Assembly (NCBI GenBank): GCA_964435725.1
Contig: CAYTAJ010000017.1
Coordinates: 1 to 36,531 of the forward strand
DNA length: 36,531 bases
From: Litorimonas sp964435725
GTDB lineage: Bacteria; Pseudomonadota; Alphaproteobacteria; Caulobacterales; Maricaulaceae
Reading direction: 5' to 3'
Positions within the stretch are counted from its first letter, which is position 1. Each line of letters starts with the position of its first letter. Under the pieces are notes generated by a model. That model did no database searches. It was given only the letters and a program-made list of their open reading frames with translations, and was not told the origin of the DNA. Below, piece by piece: positions 7,656 through 15,541 of the stretch. The translations under genes were made by a program, and so were the position numbers.

Positions 7656-7747
7656 ACGCCTGTAAATAATAGTTTTTTTAGCCCTCGCGTTATTTTCAGT
7701 GCGAGAGTCGCTTTTTACGAAATTTTGTGTTATATTATTGTCATAAC

Positions 7748-7783
7748 AACGGTGCGGCCTCGTGAGGTGCGCGCCGTTTCTTT
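7748..7783 (+). terminator. Strong hairpin with T-rich tail between fdxA and carD
   Basis: AACGGTGCG pairs with the region ending CGCCGTT (with G-T wobble), and inside it CCTC pairs with GAGG around a GT turn. A GTTTCTTT tail follows. It could terminate the fdxA message, or act as an attenuator in the carD leader, since it lies 60 nt upstream of the carD ATG. A weaker hairpin, CTCGC...GCGAG, lies just before it, near 7683-7705. Confidence 0.6.
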
Positions 7784-7843
7784 GTAAATGAAAGTGTTAT
7801 GCCGGGGATAAAGGGCGACACGATGAATAGGGCTATAAAATAA

Positions 7844-8455
7844 ATGGCAGCAGAAAAGAAAAAAACGACTAAGAAGTCGTCTAAGAAATCATTCCGAGCA
7901 GGACAGCATATCGTCTACCCGGCCCATGGTGTTGGTGAAGTCATTGGTGTCGAACAAGAAGTGATCGCTGGTTTCGATATCGAAGTTTACGTCGTCAAAT
8001 TCGAACAAGATAAAATGACGCTCCGCGTGCCTACGGTCAAAGCAGCCACTTCAGGTATGCGTGCTCTATCCAATGAGCTTGTTCTGAAAGATGCTTTTAC
8101 AACGCTCAAAGGCCGCGCACGGATTAAACGCACCATGTGGTCACGTCGTGCGCAAGAATATGAAGCAAAAATCAACTCAGGGGACCTTATCTTGGTTGCT
8201 GAAGTCGTACGCGATCTTCACCGTACCGATGCTCAACCCGAGCAAAGCTATTCAGAAAGACAGCTTTATGAAGCTGCTATAGACCGGATGGTACGTGAGG
8301 TTGCAGCCATTAAAAAATCATCAAGAGACGCCGCACTCGGGGATGTTTTGGAAACTCTTACGGCAGCACGTAACCGTCAGGCGGCTAAGGCCGCCAAAGA
8401 AGCAGAGGCGAAAGCCGATAATGATGACAATGGAGAAGATACCGAAGCCGCTTAG
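7844..8455 (+). CDS. carD: CarD/CdnL family RNA polymerase-binding regulator
   Basis: The product (203 aa) has a Lys-rich N-terminus and then the CarD RNA-polymerase-interaction domain, recognisable by AGQHIVYPAHGVGEVIGVE and FEQDKMTLRVP. An alpha-helical DNA-binding half follows (RRAQEYEAKINSGDL and YEAAIDRMVREVA), ending in a charged Ala/Lys/Glu tail. CarD/CdnL proteins bind the RNA polymerase beta subunit and stabilise open complexes, notably at rRNA and biosynthetic promoters; in Caulobacter CdnL links growth to nutrient state. The gene is followed by a clean terminator at 8483-8514, which ends the helicase-S4-fdxA-carD group. Confidence 0.93.
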   Translation: MAAEKKKTTKKSSKKSFRAGQHIVYPAHGVGEVIGVEQEVIAGFDIEVYVVKFEQDKMTLRVPTVKAATSGMRALSNELVLKDAFTTLKGRARIKRTMWSRRAQEYEAKINSGDLILVAEVVRDLHRTDAQPEQSYSERQLYEAAIDRMVREVAAIKKSSRDAALGDVLETLTAARNRQAAKAAKEAEAKADNDDNGEDTEAA

Positions 8456-8482
8456 CGTCATCTTACAGTAAGGTTTAATATT

Positions 8483-8514
8483 AAGCCGCACTTTTCAAGG
8501 TGCGGCTTTTTCTT
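8483..8514 (+). terminator. Intrinsic terminator of carD
   Basis: AAGCCGCAC and GTGCGGCTT form a perfect 9-bp stem around a short TTTTCAAG loop, followed directly by a T-run. It lies 27 nt after the carD stop. Confidence 0.9.
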
Positions 8515-8597
8515 CACTTTTACGGTGTTACTGACATCGTGACTTGTCAGCGCATCGATTAAATTCCAAACATAACATACACCTTATGGATGGAATT

Positions 8598-10244
8598 ATG
8601 TTCTCAAAGTCACAACGAAATCTTTTTCTAACGTCCGCGACATTTGTTTTAGTTGCATGTGGTGGTGGTAGCAGTTCCGAAGGTGGAACGAGTATCCCAA
8701 CACCTATCAGTCAAACCCCCACATATACGCCCGGCGTATTTCAAGCGTCCAGCACGTTCAAGGACCGGTGTGAGGTCGTCCGTACCGGTACAGACTCCGA
8801 AGGCAATACGTTCCCAGACAGAGCGGGTTCAACATTACTAGAGAATTTTTGGCTCCGCTCTTGGTCCAATGAAACCTATCTTTGGAACCGCGAGATTCAA
8901 GATCAAAACCCGGGAAACTTTGACAGCCCTGTTGCCTATTTCGCAGAGTTGAGAACTTTCGCTACAACTGCCTCGGGCGAGGATAAAGACGATTTTCATT
9001 TCAGCCAGCCAACTGCTGAGTTTTTGGAGCGGCGTAATAATACAGCTTCATCAGGTTATGGTGTACGATTTACGGCAATAAGCAGTACGCCTCCGCGTGA
9101 CTTTCGTGTTTTATATACCGAAAGCAATTCTCCTGCGTCTGAAGTTGTAAATGGCCAAGTGCAGTTACCGCGAGGCGCAAGAATTCTTAGTGTGGACGGT
9201 GTCGATCTCGTAAATGGAAATGATGTGGACACTTTAAACGCTGGTCTTTTTCCTGAAACAGATGGTGAAACTCATACATTCGTTGTGAGAGACCCTGGCG
9301 CAACAACGGACCGAACTATTACACTCGTCTCCGAAAGTATTGCAGCTGAACCCGTCAACAGAACTGAAATTATCAATACGAGTAGCGGCCCCGTCGGTTA
9401 TATGCTGTTTAATACCTTCAGCCCTTTTGCTTCAGAAGAATCTTTGGCCAATGCAATTTCCGACATGGCCCAGCAAAACGTCAATGATCTGATTCTTGAC
9501 TTACGATATAATGGTGGCGGTCTTTTGGCCGTTGCGGCGCAACTCGGTTACCAAATTGCTGGCCCACAAAGGACAGATGGTAAAACTTTCAGCCTTTTGC
9601 AATATAATGAAGACGCGAATGGAACGGACCCAACGAGCGGCAGCAATGACCCCGTAGAACCCATTCCTTTCATCGACACAGGTGTTGGGTTTTCGGTGCC
9701 AAATGGTCAGGCGCTTTCGACACTTAACCTGCCGCGCGTGTTTATCCTCTCAACTGAAGGAACCTGTTCTGCCAGCGAAGCTGTCATTAATGCTCTGAAC
9801 GGTATTGATGTTGAAGTTATCCTGATTGGTGACATCACATGTGGTAAACCATTCGGCTTTTTGCCAACAGGCAATTGTGGAGAAACTTACTTCACTATTC
9901 AATTCCGCGGTGTAAATGACAAAGGTTTCGGTGATTATTCAGATGGATTTGTACCGGAAGACAACGCCTTTACCTTCGGTGAGCGGTTAAAGGGCTGCAC
10001 AATCCCGGATGACATTAACAATGAATTGGGTGATCCCAATGAAGCTAAATTGAGGGCGGCCTTATTTTATCGGGATAACGGCACATGCCCAACTGTGACG
10101 TCCAAAACGACGCCAACAGTATCATTTGCTAAGGGATCAATTGATTACGACTCAGCGTTTGCAGTTATCCCACCGGAAACGTTACCCGAAAACAGTGTCG
10201 TTCTTAATAATATGGATGCCACCATGCCAGAGGGCTTTAAATAA
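8598..10244 (+). CDS. S41 family serine peptidase, lipoprotein
   Basis: From the ATG at 8598 the product is 548 aa. It starts with a lipoprotein signal ending in the lipobox LVAC, with Cys21 followed by GGGSSS, so it should be tethered to the outer or inner membrane facing the periplasm. A PDZ-like middle region (SGYGVRFTAI...RILSVDG) precedes the S41 catalytic domain. That domain contains LILDLRYNGGG, TCSASEAVINAL with the likely nucleophile Ser391, and CGKPFG with the general-base Lys417. This is the Ser/Lys dyad arrangement of C-terminal processing proteases. Several Cys residues may form disulfides. The likely role is envelope protein turnover. It stands alone on the plus strand between the carD terminator and a convergent gene. 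Confidence 0.88.
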   Translation: MFSKSQRNLFLTSATFVLVACGGGSSSEGGTSIPTPISQTPTYTPGVFQASSTFKDRCEVVRTGTDSEGNTFPDRAGSTLLENFWLRSWSNETYLWNREIQDQNPGNFDSPVAYFAELRTFATTASGEDKDDFHFSQPTAEFLERRNNTASSGYGVRFTAISSTPPRDFRVLYTESNSPASEVVNGQVQLPRGARILSVDGVDLVNGNDVDTLNAGLFPETDGETHTFVVRDPGATTDRTITLVSESIAAEPVNRTEIINTSSGPVGYMLFNTFSPFASEESLANAISDMAQQNVNDLILDLRYNGGGLLAVAAQLGYQIAGPQRTDGKTFSLLQYNEDANGTDPTSGSNDPVEPIPFIDTGVGFSVPNGQALSTLNLPRVFILSTEGTCSASEAVINALNGIDVEVILIGDITCGKPFGFLPTGNCGETYFTIQFRGVNDKGFGDYSDGFVPEDNAFTFGERLKGCTIPDDINNELGDPNEAKLRAALFYRDNGTCPTVTSKTTPTVSFAKGSIDYDSAFAVIPPETLPENSVVLNNMDATMPEGFK

Positions 10245-10262
10245 GGTTCTTCAGACAGTCGA

Positions 10263-11075
10263 TTAAATCAAACGGCTGTCTAAAAACTCAAGGGCTTCGG
10301 GGTGGTCGATCCATATAACAGGACCATTGAACAGCTCGACCCAACCTCTAACGCGCACACGCGCTCCTTCTAGGTCGCTTAAATCTACACCCGCTTTTTC
10401 AAAGCGCCTTCGGTTACGGCGCGCAATCGAAACCGTGAAGTCTGTTAAATAATCAGAGCCAAAATTAAGATAAGTTTGCCCTTTAATTTGCGCCGAAGAA
10501 ATAATCAGACCTTCAACAAGTTGAAAACTATCCACGTCCTGCGCCAATATATTTGGTGCGGGAGAACGAACAGAAAATCTTTCTGATTGCCAAAGCCCCC
10601 TCCCCGCATCTCTGGCAATGACTTCCTCTGCCATTAACTCGCTTATTTGAAACGCGCTTTCCGAATAAGAACGTACACGCGCAAAACCCGCTCGTATCAT
10701 TTCATTTTGTATCCATTGGTCCGGACGACCATCGGGCCTTAGCGTGTAGACTTGTGCCACGGCGCGTTCGAAACGATCTCTTTTGGGCCCCGCATAATGC
10801 AATCCGATTTGTCGTCCACTGAGAAGGTTTTTCAAGGCTGAGCGCGCTTCTTCGTAAAAGGGTTCTGATTTTTGCGGAGCAAAGATATTCGCTAAACGGA
10901 CTTTCAATCCCGATGAGAGCACAAAGCTATCCCCATCGATAACCCGCACTAATTTACCAAAGTCTTCAAATTCGAAATCGTTATTCGCGTGCGCAATTCG
11001 TGGCAAACAAGCGAGTGATAACCCTGATACCATCATAGTGCGGCGTGAAAATTTTGGATGTAAATCCCGAGCCAT
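10263..11075 (-). CDS. Thermonuclease-fold (SNase-like) exported protein with altered catalytic residues
   Basis: This 270-residue protein has a twin-arginine-like N-terminus (SRRTMMVSGLS, cleavage after AHA) and an SNase/OB-fold domain: GKLVRVIDGDSFVLSSG, VRLANIFAPQ, RDRFERAVAQVY, AGFARV and ARDAGRGLW. Against staphylococcal nuclease, the Asp of VIDGDS (D21), the Arg of VRL (R35) and the Arg of FERAVA (R87) are present. However, the D40-T-P-E43 stretch reads FAPQ, so D40 and the general-base E43 are replaced by Phe and Gln. The C-terminal 90 residues form a second beta-rich region. It may bind rather than cut nucleic acid. It is the last gene of a minus-strand block, 46 nt after cytochrome b561. 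Confidence 0.82.
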   Translation of the reverse strand: MARDLHPKFSRRTMMVSGLSLACLPRIAHANNDFEFEDFGKLVRVIDGDSFVLSSGLKVRLANIFAPQKSEPFYEEARSALKNLLSGRQIGLHYAGPKRDRFERAVAQVYTLRPDGRPDQWIQNEMIRAGFARVRSYSESAFQISELMAEEVIARDAGRGLWQSERFSVRSPAPNILAQDVDSFQLVEGLIISSAQIKGQTYLNFGSDYLTDFTVSIARRNRRRFEKAGVDLSDLEGARVRVRGWVELFNGPVIWIDHPEALEFLDSRLI

Positions 11076-11121
11076 AACATCTTTTAGGTCAAAGAAAGGC
11101 TTGAGTCGAATCGCGAGAAAC

Positions 11122-11685
11122 TTAGCTTTGGCGTTTTATAAATGGCACCATACGCGCCAAAACACTGTCCTTATTGACAAAGTGATGTTTCAAGGCCGCA
11201 CCGACATGCAATAAAATCAAAACAATCGTCAGTTTTCCAATGTTCTCATGAAGCCCTTTAAAAACATCTTCCAACTCTTTGCTTTCCGGTATGAGTGGTA
11301 AATCCGGCCACGGCACTGTCCAGAACAACTCTGTTCCAATCGGTAGAGGTGAAGCAGAAACCATCGCCCACCCTAGTAAAGGCATACCAATCATTATGGC
11401 GTAAAAGGCAATATGCGTAAATTTTGCGGCGGCGACTTCCCATGCCTTCATGCCATCAGGCAATGCCGGAGGTTTATGCTTCAAACGCCAAAGCAATCGT
11501 AAAACGGACAGGATTAAAACCGTAACCCCAAAGCTCTTATGTAATTGATAGAGCATAAACCGATTTGGCGTTTCAGGATTAGTCATCAAAATCCCAAACA
11601 CAATCAAGCCAATAATCATCAACGCAATCGCCCAATGAAAAGCGATTGCAATTTTTGAATAACGCTGTTGTATCGCGTCGCTCAT
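11122..11685 (-). CDS. Cytochrome b561 (YceJ/YodB type)
   Basis: This 187-aa inner-membrane dihaem cytochrome has four predicted helices. Histidines lie in the positions expected for haem ligation: AIAFHWAIAL in helix 1, LHKSFGVTVL in helix 2, and HENIGKLTIVLILLHVGAA in helix 4. Such proteins pass electrons from the quinone pool, in some cases to or from superoxide. Its start codon overlaps the yceI stop by one base (TAATG), so the two are translationally coupled. The same pairing occurs as yceI-yceJ in E. coli. Confidence 0.93.
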   Translation of the reverse strand: MSDAIQQRYSKIAIAFHWAIALMIIGLIVFGILMTNPETPNRFMLYQLHKSFGVTVLILSVLRLLWRLKHKPPALPDGMKAWEVAAAKFTHIAFYAIMIGMPLLGWAMVSASPLPIGTELFWTVPWPDLPLIPESKELEDVFKGLHENIGKLTIVLILLHVGAALKHHFVNKDSVLARMVPFIKRQS

Positions 11686-12437
11686 TACTCTTCTTTGAGG
11701 AACTCTGCTTCAATCATAATCTCAACATCATCACCAACATTCGGCGCATATTTGCCAACTCCAAAATCAGTGCGTTTAACGTTAGCAGTCGCAGAAACAC
11801 CAAACATATCGACACCAGATCGGAAATGCTTGCCGATTTTATTCACGCGTCCTGTAAAGGTCACGGGTTTCGTAATCCCTTTAATCGTCAGGTCTCCAGT
11901 CACAGAACCAGAACCCATGAGCGCGCGATTTATGTCCGTGCTTGTAAACGTGATTGTCGGGTGGTTTTCAACATCAAAGAAATCAGCGCTCACTAAATGC
12001 TCGTCAAATTTATCAACACCACTGTCTATAGACGCCACAGGGATGCTTACATTCAATGTCGCGTTTTCCGGATTATCATTATCGAATATGATTGTGGCAT
12101 TCGTCTCGCGCCAACGCAGTATCGGCTTAGTATAATCTTGATGCCAATAGGTAAAAGCGACATAGGTATGTCCTTGTTCTGATTTATACGTGCCTGAGGG
12201 TAAATCAGACAAATCAGCGCCCGGCCTTTCCATCTTACCAGCCATTTCTTGAACCGCCTGAGTGGCCTTATCGGTCGTAGACTGAACCGTTGACTTCGCC
12301 GCATCTGTTGCGGTGTCGAGTGTCTGTTTGGCCTGTTCCGCTGTTTCGGAAACAGCTTGTTCAGCTTCCGCACATCCAATTAACGTGCCCATCGCAAGAA
12401 TAGCGGTTGTAGTGTAAATGAATTTCATCGGTTTCAT
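11685..12437 (-). CDS. YceI family lipoprotein
   Basis: Started at 12437 (AGGAG lies 7 nt upstream) the product is 250 aa. It begins with a lipoprotein signal, MKPMKFIYTTTAILAMG followed by the lipobox LIGC. An Ala/Thr/Gln-rich helical linker of about 45 residues follows, then the YceI beta-barrel domain: GHTYVAFTYWHQDY, LNVSIPVASIDSGVDKFDEH, FFDVENHPTITFTS, TGDLTIKGITKPVTF, and GVSATANVKRTDFGV. YceI-like proteins form a lipocalin-like barrel that binds isoprenoid or fatty lipids, and soluble members are periplasmic. The lipid anchor and helical spacer here are additions to the basic domain. It is co-transcribed with the cytochrome b561 gene, suggesting a quinone- or isoprenoid-linked redox function (inference). 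Confidence 0.92.
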   Translation of the reverse strand: MKPMKFIYTTTAILAMGTLIGCAEAEQAVSETAEQAKQTLDTATDAAKSTVQSTTDKATQAVQEMAGKMERPGADLSDLPSGTYKSEQGHTYVAFTYWHQDYTKPILRWRETNATIIFDNDNPENATLNVSIPVASIDSGVDKFDEHLVSADFFDVENHPTITFTSTDINRALMGSGSVTGDLTIKGITKPVTFTGRVNKIGKHFRSGVDMFGVSATANVKRTDFGVGKYAPNVGDDVEIMIEAEFLKEE

Positions 12438-12515
12438 AATCAATCTCCTGATTGGCGCATCCAGCCTAGATGACTTAGTTACGTCAAAACGCCGCATATG
12501 GTTGCGGAATTCCAT

Positions 12516-13841
12516 TTAAAAGGGCGCACGATTAAAGCTCTTAAGCTTTGCGTGGAACATAGACCAGTCATCTTGTTCGGAAATGGGCGCCCATAAATCG
12601 CCAATCTCTTCATAAATCAGACTGGCAGGTTTTTCTGCTTCAAGCTTTTCGCCAATAACGTCGTAAGCCGTATAAGATTTTTTCCAATCTGAGAAAGGCG
12701 CCCCATATGTCGTCTCATCAGACGGCGCTCCACCTTGCCAATCATGCCAGAATTGTGGCCAACTCACTTGTGTTTCTTCTAGCAAACGAAAGGTTGAAAG
12801 AACGAAGTCTGTGTCATGATCCAAAGCCTTGGACTGCAACCTTAATCGACGAAAAACATGATTTCTAAGAGCTTTCTGATAAGCGGGCGCAAACGCTTCC
12901 AACGCTTTGAGCAAGTCTTTATCATTTACAATTAGGGATAAGCTTTGTGCCAATTGCGCCAAGTTCCAATACATAATTTCCGGTTGGCGCGCGAAGGCAT
13001 AGAGACCATTATGATCAAAATAAGCCGCCGTGAGACCTGATTTTAAGGTCGGTAAAAAACGATAAGGGCCATAATCGAAACTCTCGCCTGTAATGTTCAT
13101 ATTATCCGTATTCATGACCCCATGGACAAAACCGCCTGCCATCCATCCGGACACCATATCAGCACTTTTGATGCAAACCTGCTCAAGTAAAGCTGCACCG
13201 TCTGTGGCTTCCGGATAAAAATGACGGCGGCAGTAATCAGTAAGCGTTTCTAAAGCCTCTCTATCTTCAAAAAAAGCTTGGCGCTGAAACGTACCAAATC
13301 GAATATGAGAATGATTGCAACGCACCATGACGGCTGAACGCGTTGGAGACGGCTCATCTCCGCGCACTAATTCTTCGCCCGTTTCAATAAGGCTCAAAGT
13401 GCGGGATGTATTTAATCCCATATGCTCCAAATAACGCGTTGCTAAAACCTCTCTCACGCCTCCCAAGAGAGTCAAACGCCCATCGCCACGACGCGAATAA
13501 GGTGTCTGCCCCGAACCTTTCGTGCCGAGATCTAGAAGTCGACCTTTTTCATCATAGAGTTGCGCAAATAAGAAACCGCGACCATCCCCCAAATCTGGAT
13601 TGTAATGTTGAAACTGATGTCCGTGATAACGAAGCGCCAAGGGTTCCTTAAGATTATCAGGTAACGCTTCAAATCGACCAAAATGTTTGATCCAAGCGGC
13701 ATCATTCGTAGGCAACCCCAAGGATTGCGCTAAACTTTTGTCAGCATATCGGAGTGTTGTTTCAGGAAAGTCTGCGGCTTTAACCGGGTCGTAAAACCGT
13801 TCGCCTAGTTCATAAATCGCATTTGAAGGACGGTATGTTAT
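12516..13841 (-). CDS. selO: SelO/YdiU family protein AMPylase, start codon unclear
   Basis: This is a pseudokinase-fold protein of the SelO (YdiU) family, which transfers AMP to Ser, Thr or Tyr of target proteins and is linked to redox stress. Conserved pieces include ALRYHGHQFQHYNPDLGDGRG, LGTKGSGQTPYSRRGDGR, HGVMNTDNMNITG (metal-binding Asn/Asp) and FDYGPYRF. It ends at ISEQDDWSMFHAKL, a C-terminus I associate with short alphaproteobacterial homologues. Family-like N-terminal sequence (YELGERFYDP, then RYADKSLAQSLGLP) is encoded up to about 13829. Yet no ATG, GTG or TTG occurs in frame between the stop at 13853-13851 and a TTG at 13721. The listed start is ATA at 13841, which overlaps the previous stop as ATAA with GAGG just upstream; ATT at 13817 is another possibility. 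Confidence 0.85.
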   Translation of the reverse strand: MTYRPSNAIYELGERFYDPVKAADFPETTLRYADKSLAQSLGLPTNDAAWIKHFGRFEALPDNLKEPLALRYHGHQFQHYNPDLGDGRGFLFAQLYDEKGRLLDLGTKGSGQTPYSRRGDGRLTLLGGVREVLATRYLEHMGLNTSRTLSLIETGEELVRGDEPSPTRSAVMVRCNHSHIRFGTFQRQAFFEDREALETLTDYCRRHFYPEATDGAALLEQVCIKSADMVSGWMAGGFVHGVMNTDNMNITGESFDYGPYRFLPTLKSGLTAAYFDHNGLYAFARQPEIMYWNLAQLAQSLSLIVNDKDLLKALEAFAPAYQKALRNHVFRRLRLQSKALDHDTDFVLSTFRLLEETQVSWPQFWHDWQGGAPSDETTYGAPFSDWKKSYTAYDVIGEKLEAEKPASLIYEEIGDLWAPISEQDDWSMFHAKLKSFNRAPF

Positions 13842-14821
13842 GCCGAAACCTCAGAAGCTTTTTTAATGTCCGTGGCCGTCAGTATATCGACATACTCTCT
13901 TAAAAATTCAGCAACATCCAGAGGGATTGTTTTGCCTTTGGGAAAAGCACGAGAGAAATTCAAAAACCCGTGTGGCATGGCTTTTTCGTGATGATATTTC
14001 ACCTTCACGCCATGCTTGGCCATATTGTCAGCATAAAGCTTGCCCTCATCCCTAAGAGGATCAAGACCGCAGGTTAAGACATAAGCGGGTGGGAGGTCTT
14101 TTAAATCCTTTTCAAACAAAGGAGACAAACGCGTTTCTTTCGGATCTGCGCCAGCGACATAGTGTTCATCGATGAATTTCAACGCCATAAAACCGAGCTG
14201 CAACCAATCTTGCGGCCCGGGCTTTGGCGGCTTGAAATTCACAAGTTGCATCAATGGATAAAGCAAAACTTGTGCATTAAGTTTATCACGGTATTTCTGC
14301 GCCAAATAAGCACTCATATTACCGCCTGCACTATCCCCCCCGATTGACAGGCGTTTAGAGTCAATCCCGTAATGATTTTGCCCCGCACCTGACAACGCCC
14401 ACTGAAGTACTGTTTCGCAATCGATAGGGCCTGCTGGATAAGGATGTTCTGGTGCCAATCGATAATCAACAGATAAAACACGGATATTCGCGCCATGCGC
14501 CATGCGAAGGGCTATGCCTTCGTGGCTTTCGATCGAACAGGTTACAAAACCGCCGCCATGTAGATAAATCAAAGTCGGCCCGGCATCTTCGTTCGCACCA
14601 AAGGGAATATAGAGCCTGACGGGGACGTCACAATCGGAACCGCAATCCTGTGATCCTGGTACGTTGAAATCCAGGGTGTCGCGCATCTTTGGACCAGGGT
14701 GGTCAAATTGGTTTGTCAAACGACGTAAATTATTATGAATTGTATAAATCTTGTCCGGGTCGAATTTCAGTTTCTCGAACCGCTCACGCAAATTATCTGT
14801 AAAGTCTTTCGTATTGAACAT
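13838..14821 (-). CDS. Alpha/beta hydrolase of the hormone-sensitive-lipase (HSL) group
   Basis: This 327-aa esterase/lipase-like enzyme has the HSL oxyanion motif YLHGGGFV, the nucleophile motif GDSAGGN, an acid in GLDPLRDEG and the histidine in MPHGFLNF. Together these give a complete Ser-Asp-His triad. No signal peptide is seen, so it is likely cytoplasmic. HSL-type enzymes hydrolyse short or medium acyl esters; the natural substrate is unknown. Its stop overlaps the presumed start of selO, so the two may be coupled. A short perfect palindrome at 14861-14873 lies about 40 nt upstream of its ATG. Confidence 0.92.
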   Translation of the reverse strand: MFNTKDFTDNLRERFEKLKFDPDKIYTIHNNLRRLTNQFDHPGPKMRDTLDFNVPGSQDCGSDCDVPVRLYIPFGANEDAGPTLIYLHGGGFVTCSIESHEGIALRMAHGANIRVLSVDYRLAPEHPYPAGPIDCETVLQWALSGAGQNHYGIDSKRLSIGGDSAGGNMSAYLAQKYRDKLNAQVLLYPLMQLVNFKPPKPGPQDWLQLGFMALKFIDEHYVAGADPKETRLSPLFEKDLKDLPPAYVLTCGLDPLRDEGKLYADNMAKHGVKVKYHHEKAMPHGFLNFSRAFPKGKTIPLDVAEFLREYVDILTATDIKKASEVSA

Positions 14822-14860
14822 AACTCAGTATATAGCCGAGGCGGAGCGCGCCGCATAGCG

Positions 14861-14873
14861 ACAACTTAGTTGT
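14861..14873. repeat. Short palindrome ACAACT-T-AGTTGT upstream of the esterase gene
   Basis: ACAACT and AGTTGT are exact reverse complements around one T, in the 158-bp gap between the DUF924 gene and the esterase. It may be an operator; the repeat is short. Confidence 0.3.
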
Positions 14874-14979
14874 TCAACGTGTTTTAGAAATTCAATTCTA
14901 ATGAAAAAATAAATATAAGCCTTCATGATTTAATGACTTGGCTTTTGGAATAGCTTTGATGGGCAGGTAAACGGCGTCA

Positions 14980-15537
14980 TTAAGGCGAATAGCCACCAGA
15001 CTTTAAATGAATTTCTTCAGCTTTTGTATTCTCACGACCCAGAATTTCATTGCGATGCGGAAAACGTCCAAACTCTTCAATAAGTTTTCTATGCGCCTTT
15101 GCGTGGAATAAGGTGTTTTCATCTTCCAAACGTGAGTCGCAGAGTTCCACGCATTTATCCTGCATGTCCAAATTTTCACTATGCATAAATGGCATGTAAA
15201 TAAAGGCGCGACGCTCTTGCGGTATTTTCAAATCGACAAAGTCCACAACCATGCGCTGCGCAACCGATAAGGCCAAATCGTCCCAAGCAAAAGCGCCCGG
15301 TGTGCCGCGATACATATTGCGCGGAAACTGGTCCATCGCGAGAATTAGCGCGAGACTGCCTTCGGGTGTGGCCTCCCAAAGGTGGGGTTGCGCCATCAAA
15401 AGGGAAGACGCCAAATTGACAGCCTTGGTTTCAAAACGCGATCTTATTTCTGCATCAAAAGCATCCGTTGCATTGAACCAGTGTTTTTTATCGGTCTCTT
15501 CGAACCAAAATTTTAGAATGTCCTCAGCCGCTATCAT
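14980..15537 (-). CDS. DUF924 family protein
   Basis: This 185-residue soluble helical protein matches the DUF924 family throughout. It shows ILKFWFEE and KHWFNATDAFDAEIRSRF at the start, then LALILAMDQFPRNMYRG, FIYMPFMHSENL and FGRFPHRNEILGR. The family has a TPR-like fold and no established function. The ATG lies 4 nt after the stop of the acyl-CoA synthetase gene, so the two form one transcription unit. No strong ribosome-binding site is visible, which fits translational coupling. Confidence 0.92.
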   Translation of the reverse strand: MIAAEDILKFWFEETDKKHWFNATDAFDAEIRSRFETKAVNLASSLLMAQPHLWEATPEGSLALILAMDQFPRNMYRGTPGAFAWDDLALSVAQRMVVDFVDLKIPQERRAFIYMPFMHSENLDMQDKCVELCDSRLEDENTLFHAKAHRKLIEEFGRFPHRNEILGRENTKAEEIHLKSGGYSP

Positions 15538-15541
15538 AGGG

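Noticed and set aside
10253..10281. Inverted repeat AGACAG...CTGTCT between the S41 and nuclease-like genes as a terminator
   Set aside because: There is no T-run on either strand and the arms are interrupted; it partly covers the end of the nuclease-like coding region.
12516..13853. selO as a pseudogene
   Set aside because: The whole frame is intact with family motifs to the end; only the start codon is unclear, so it is reported as a gene with a start anomaly.
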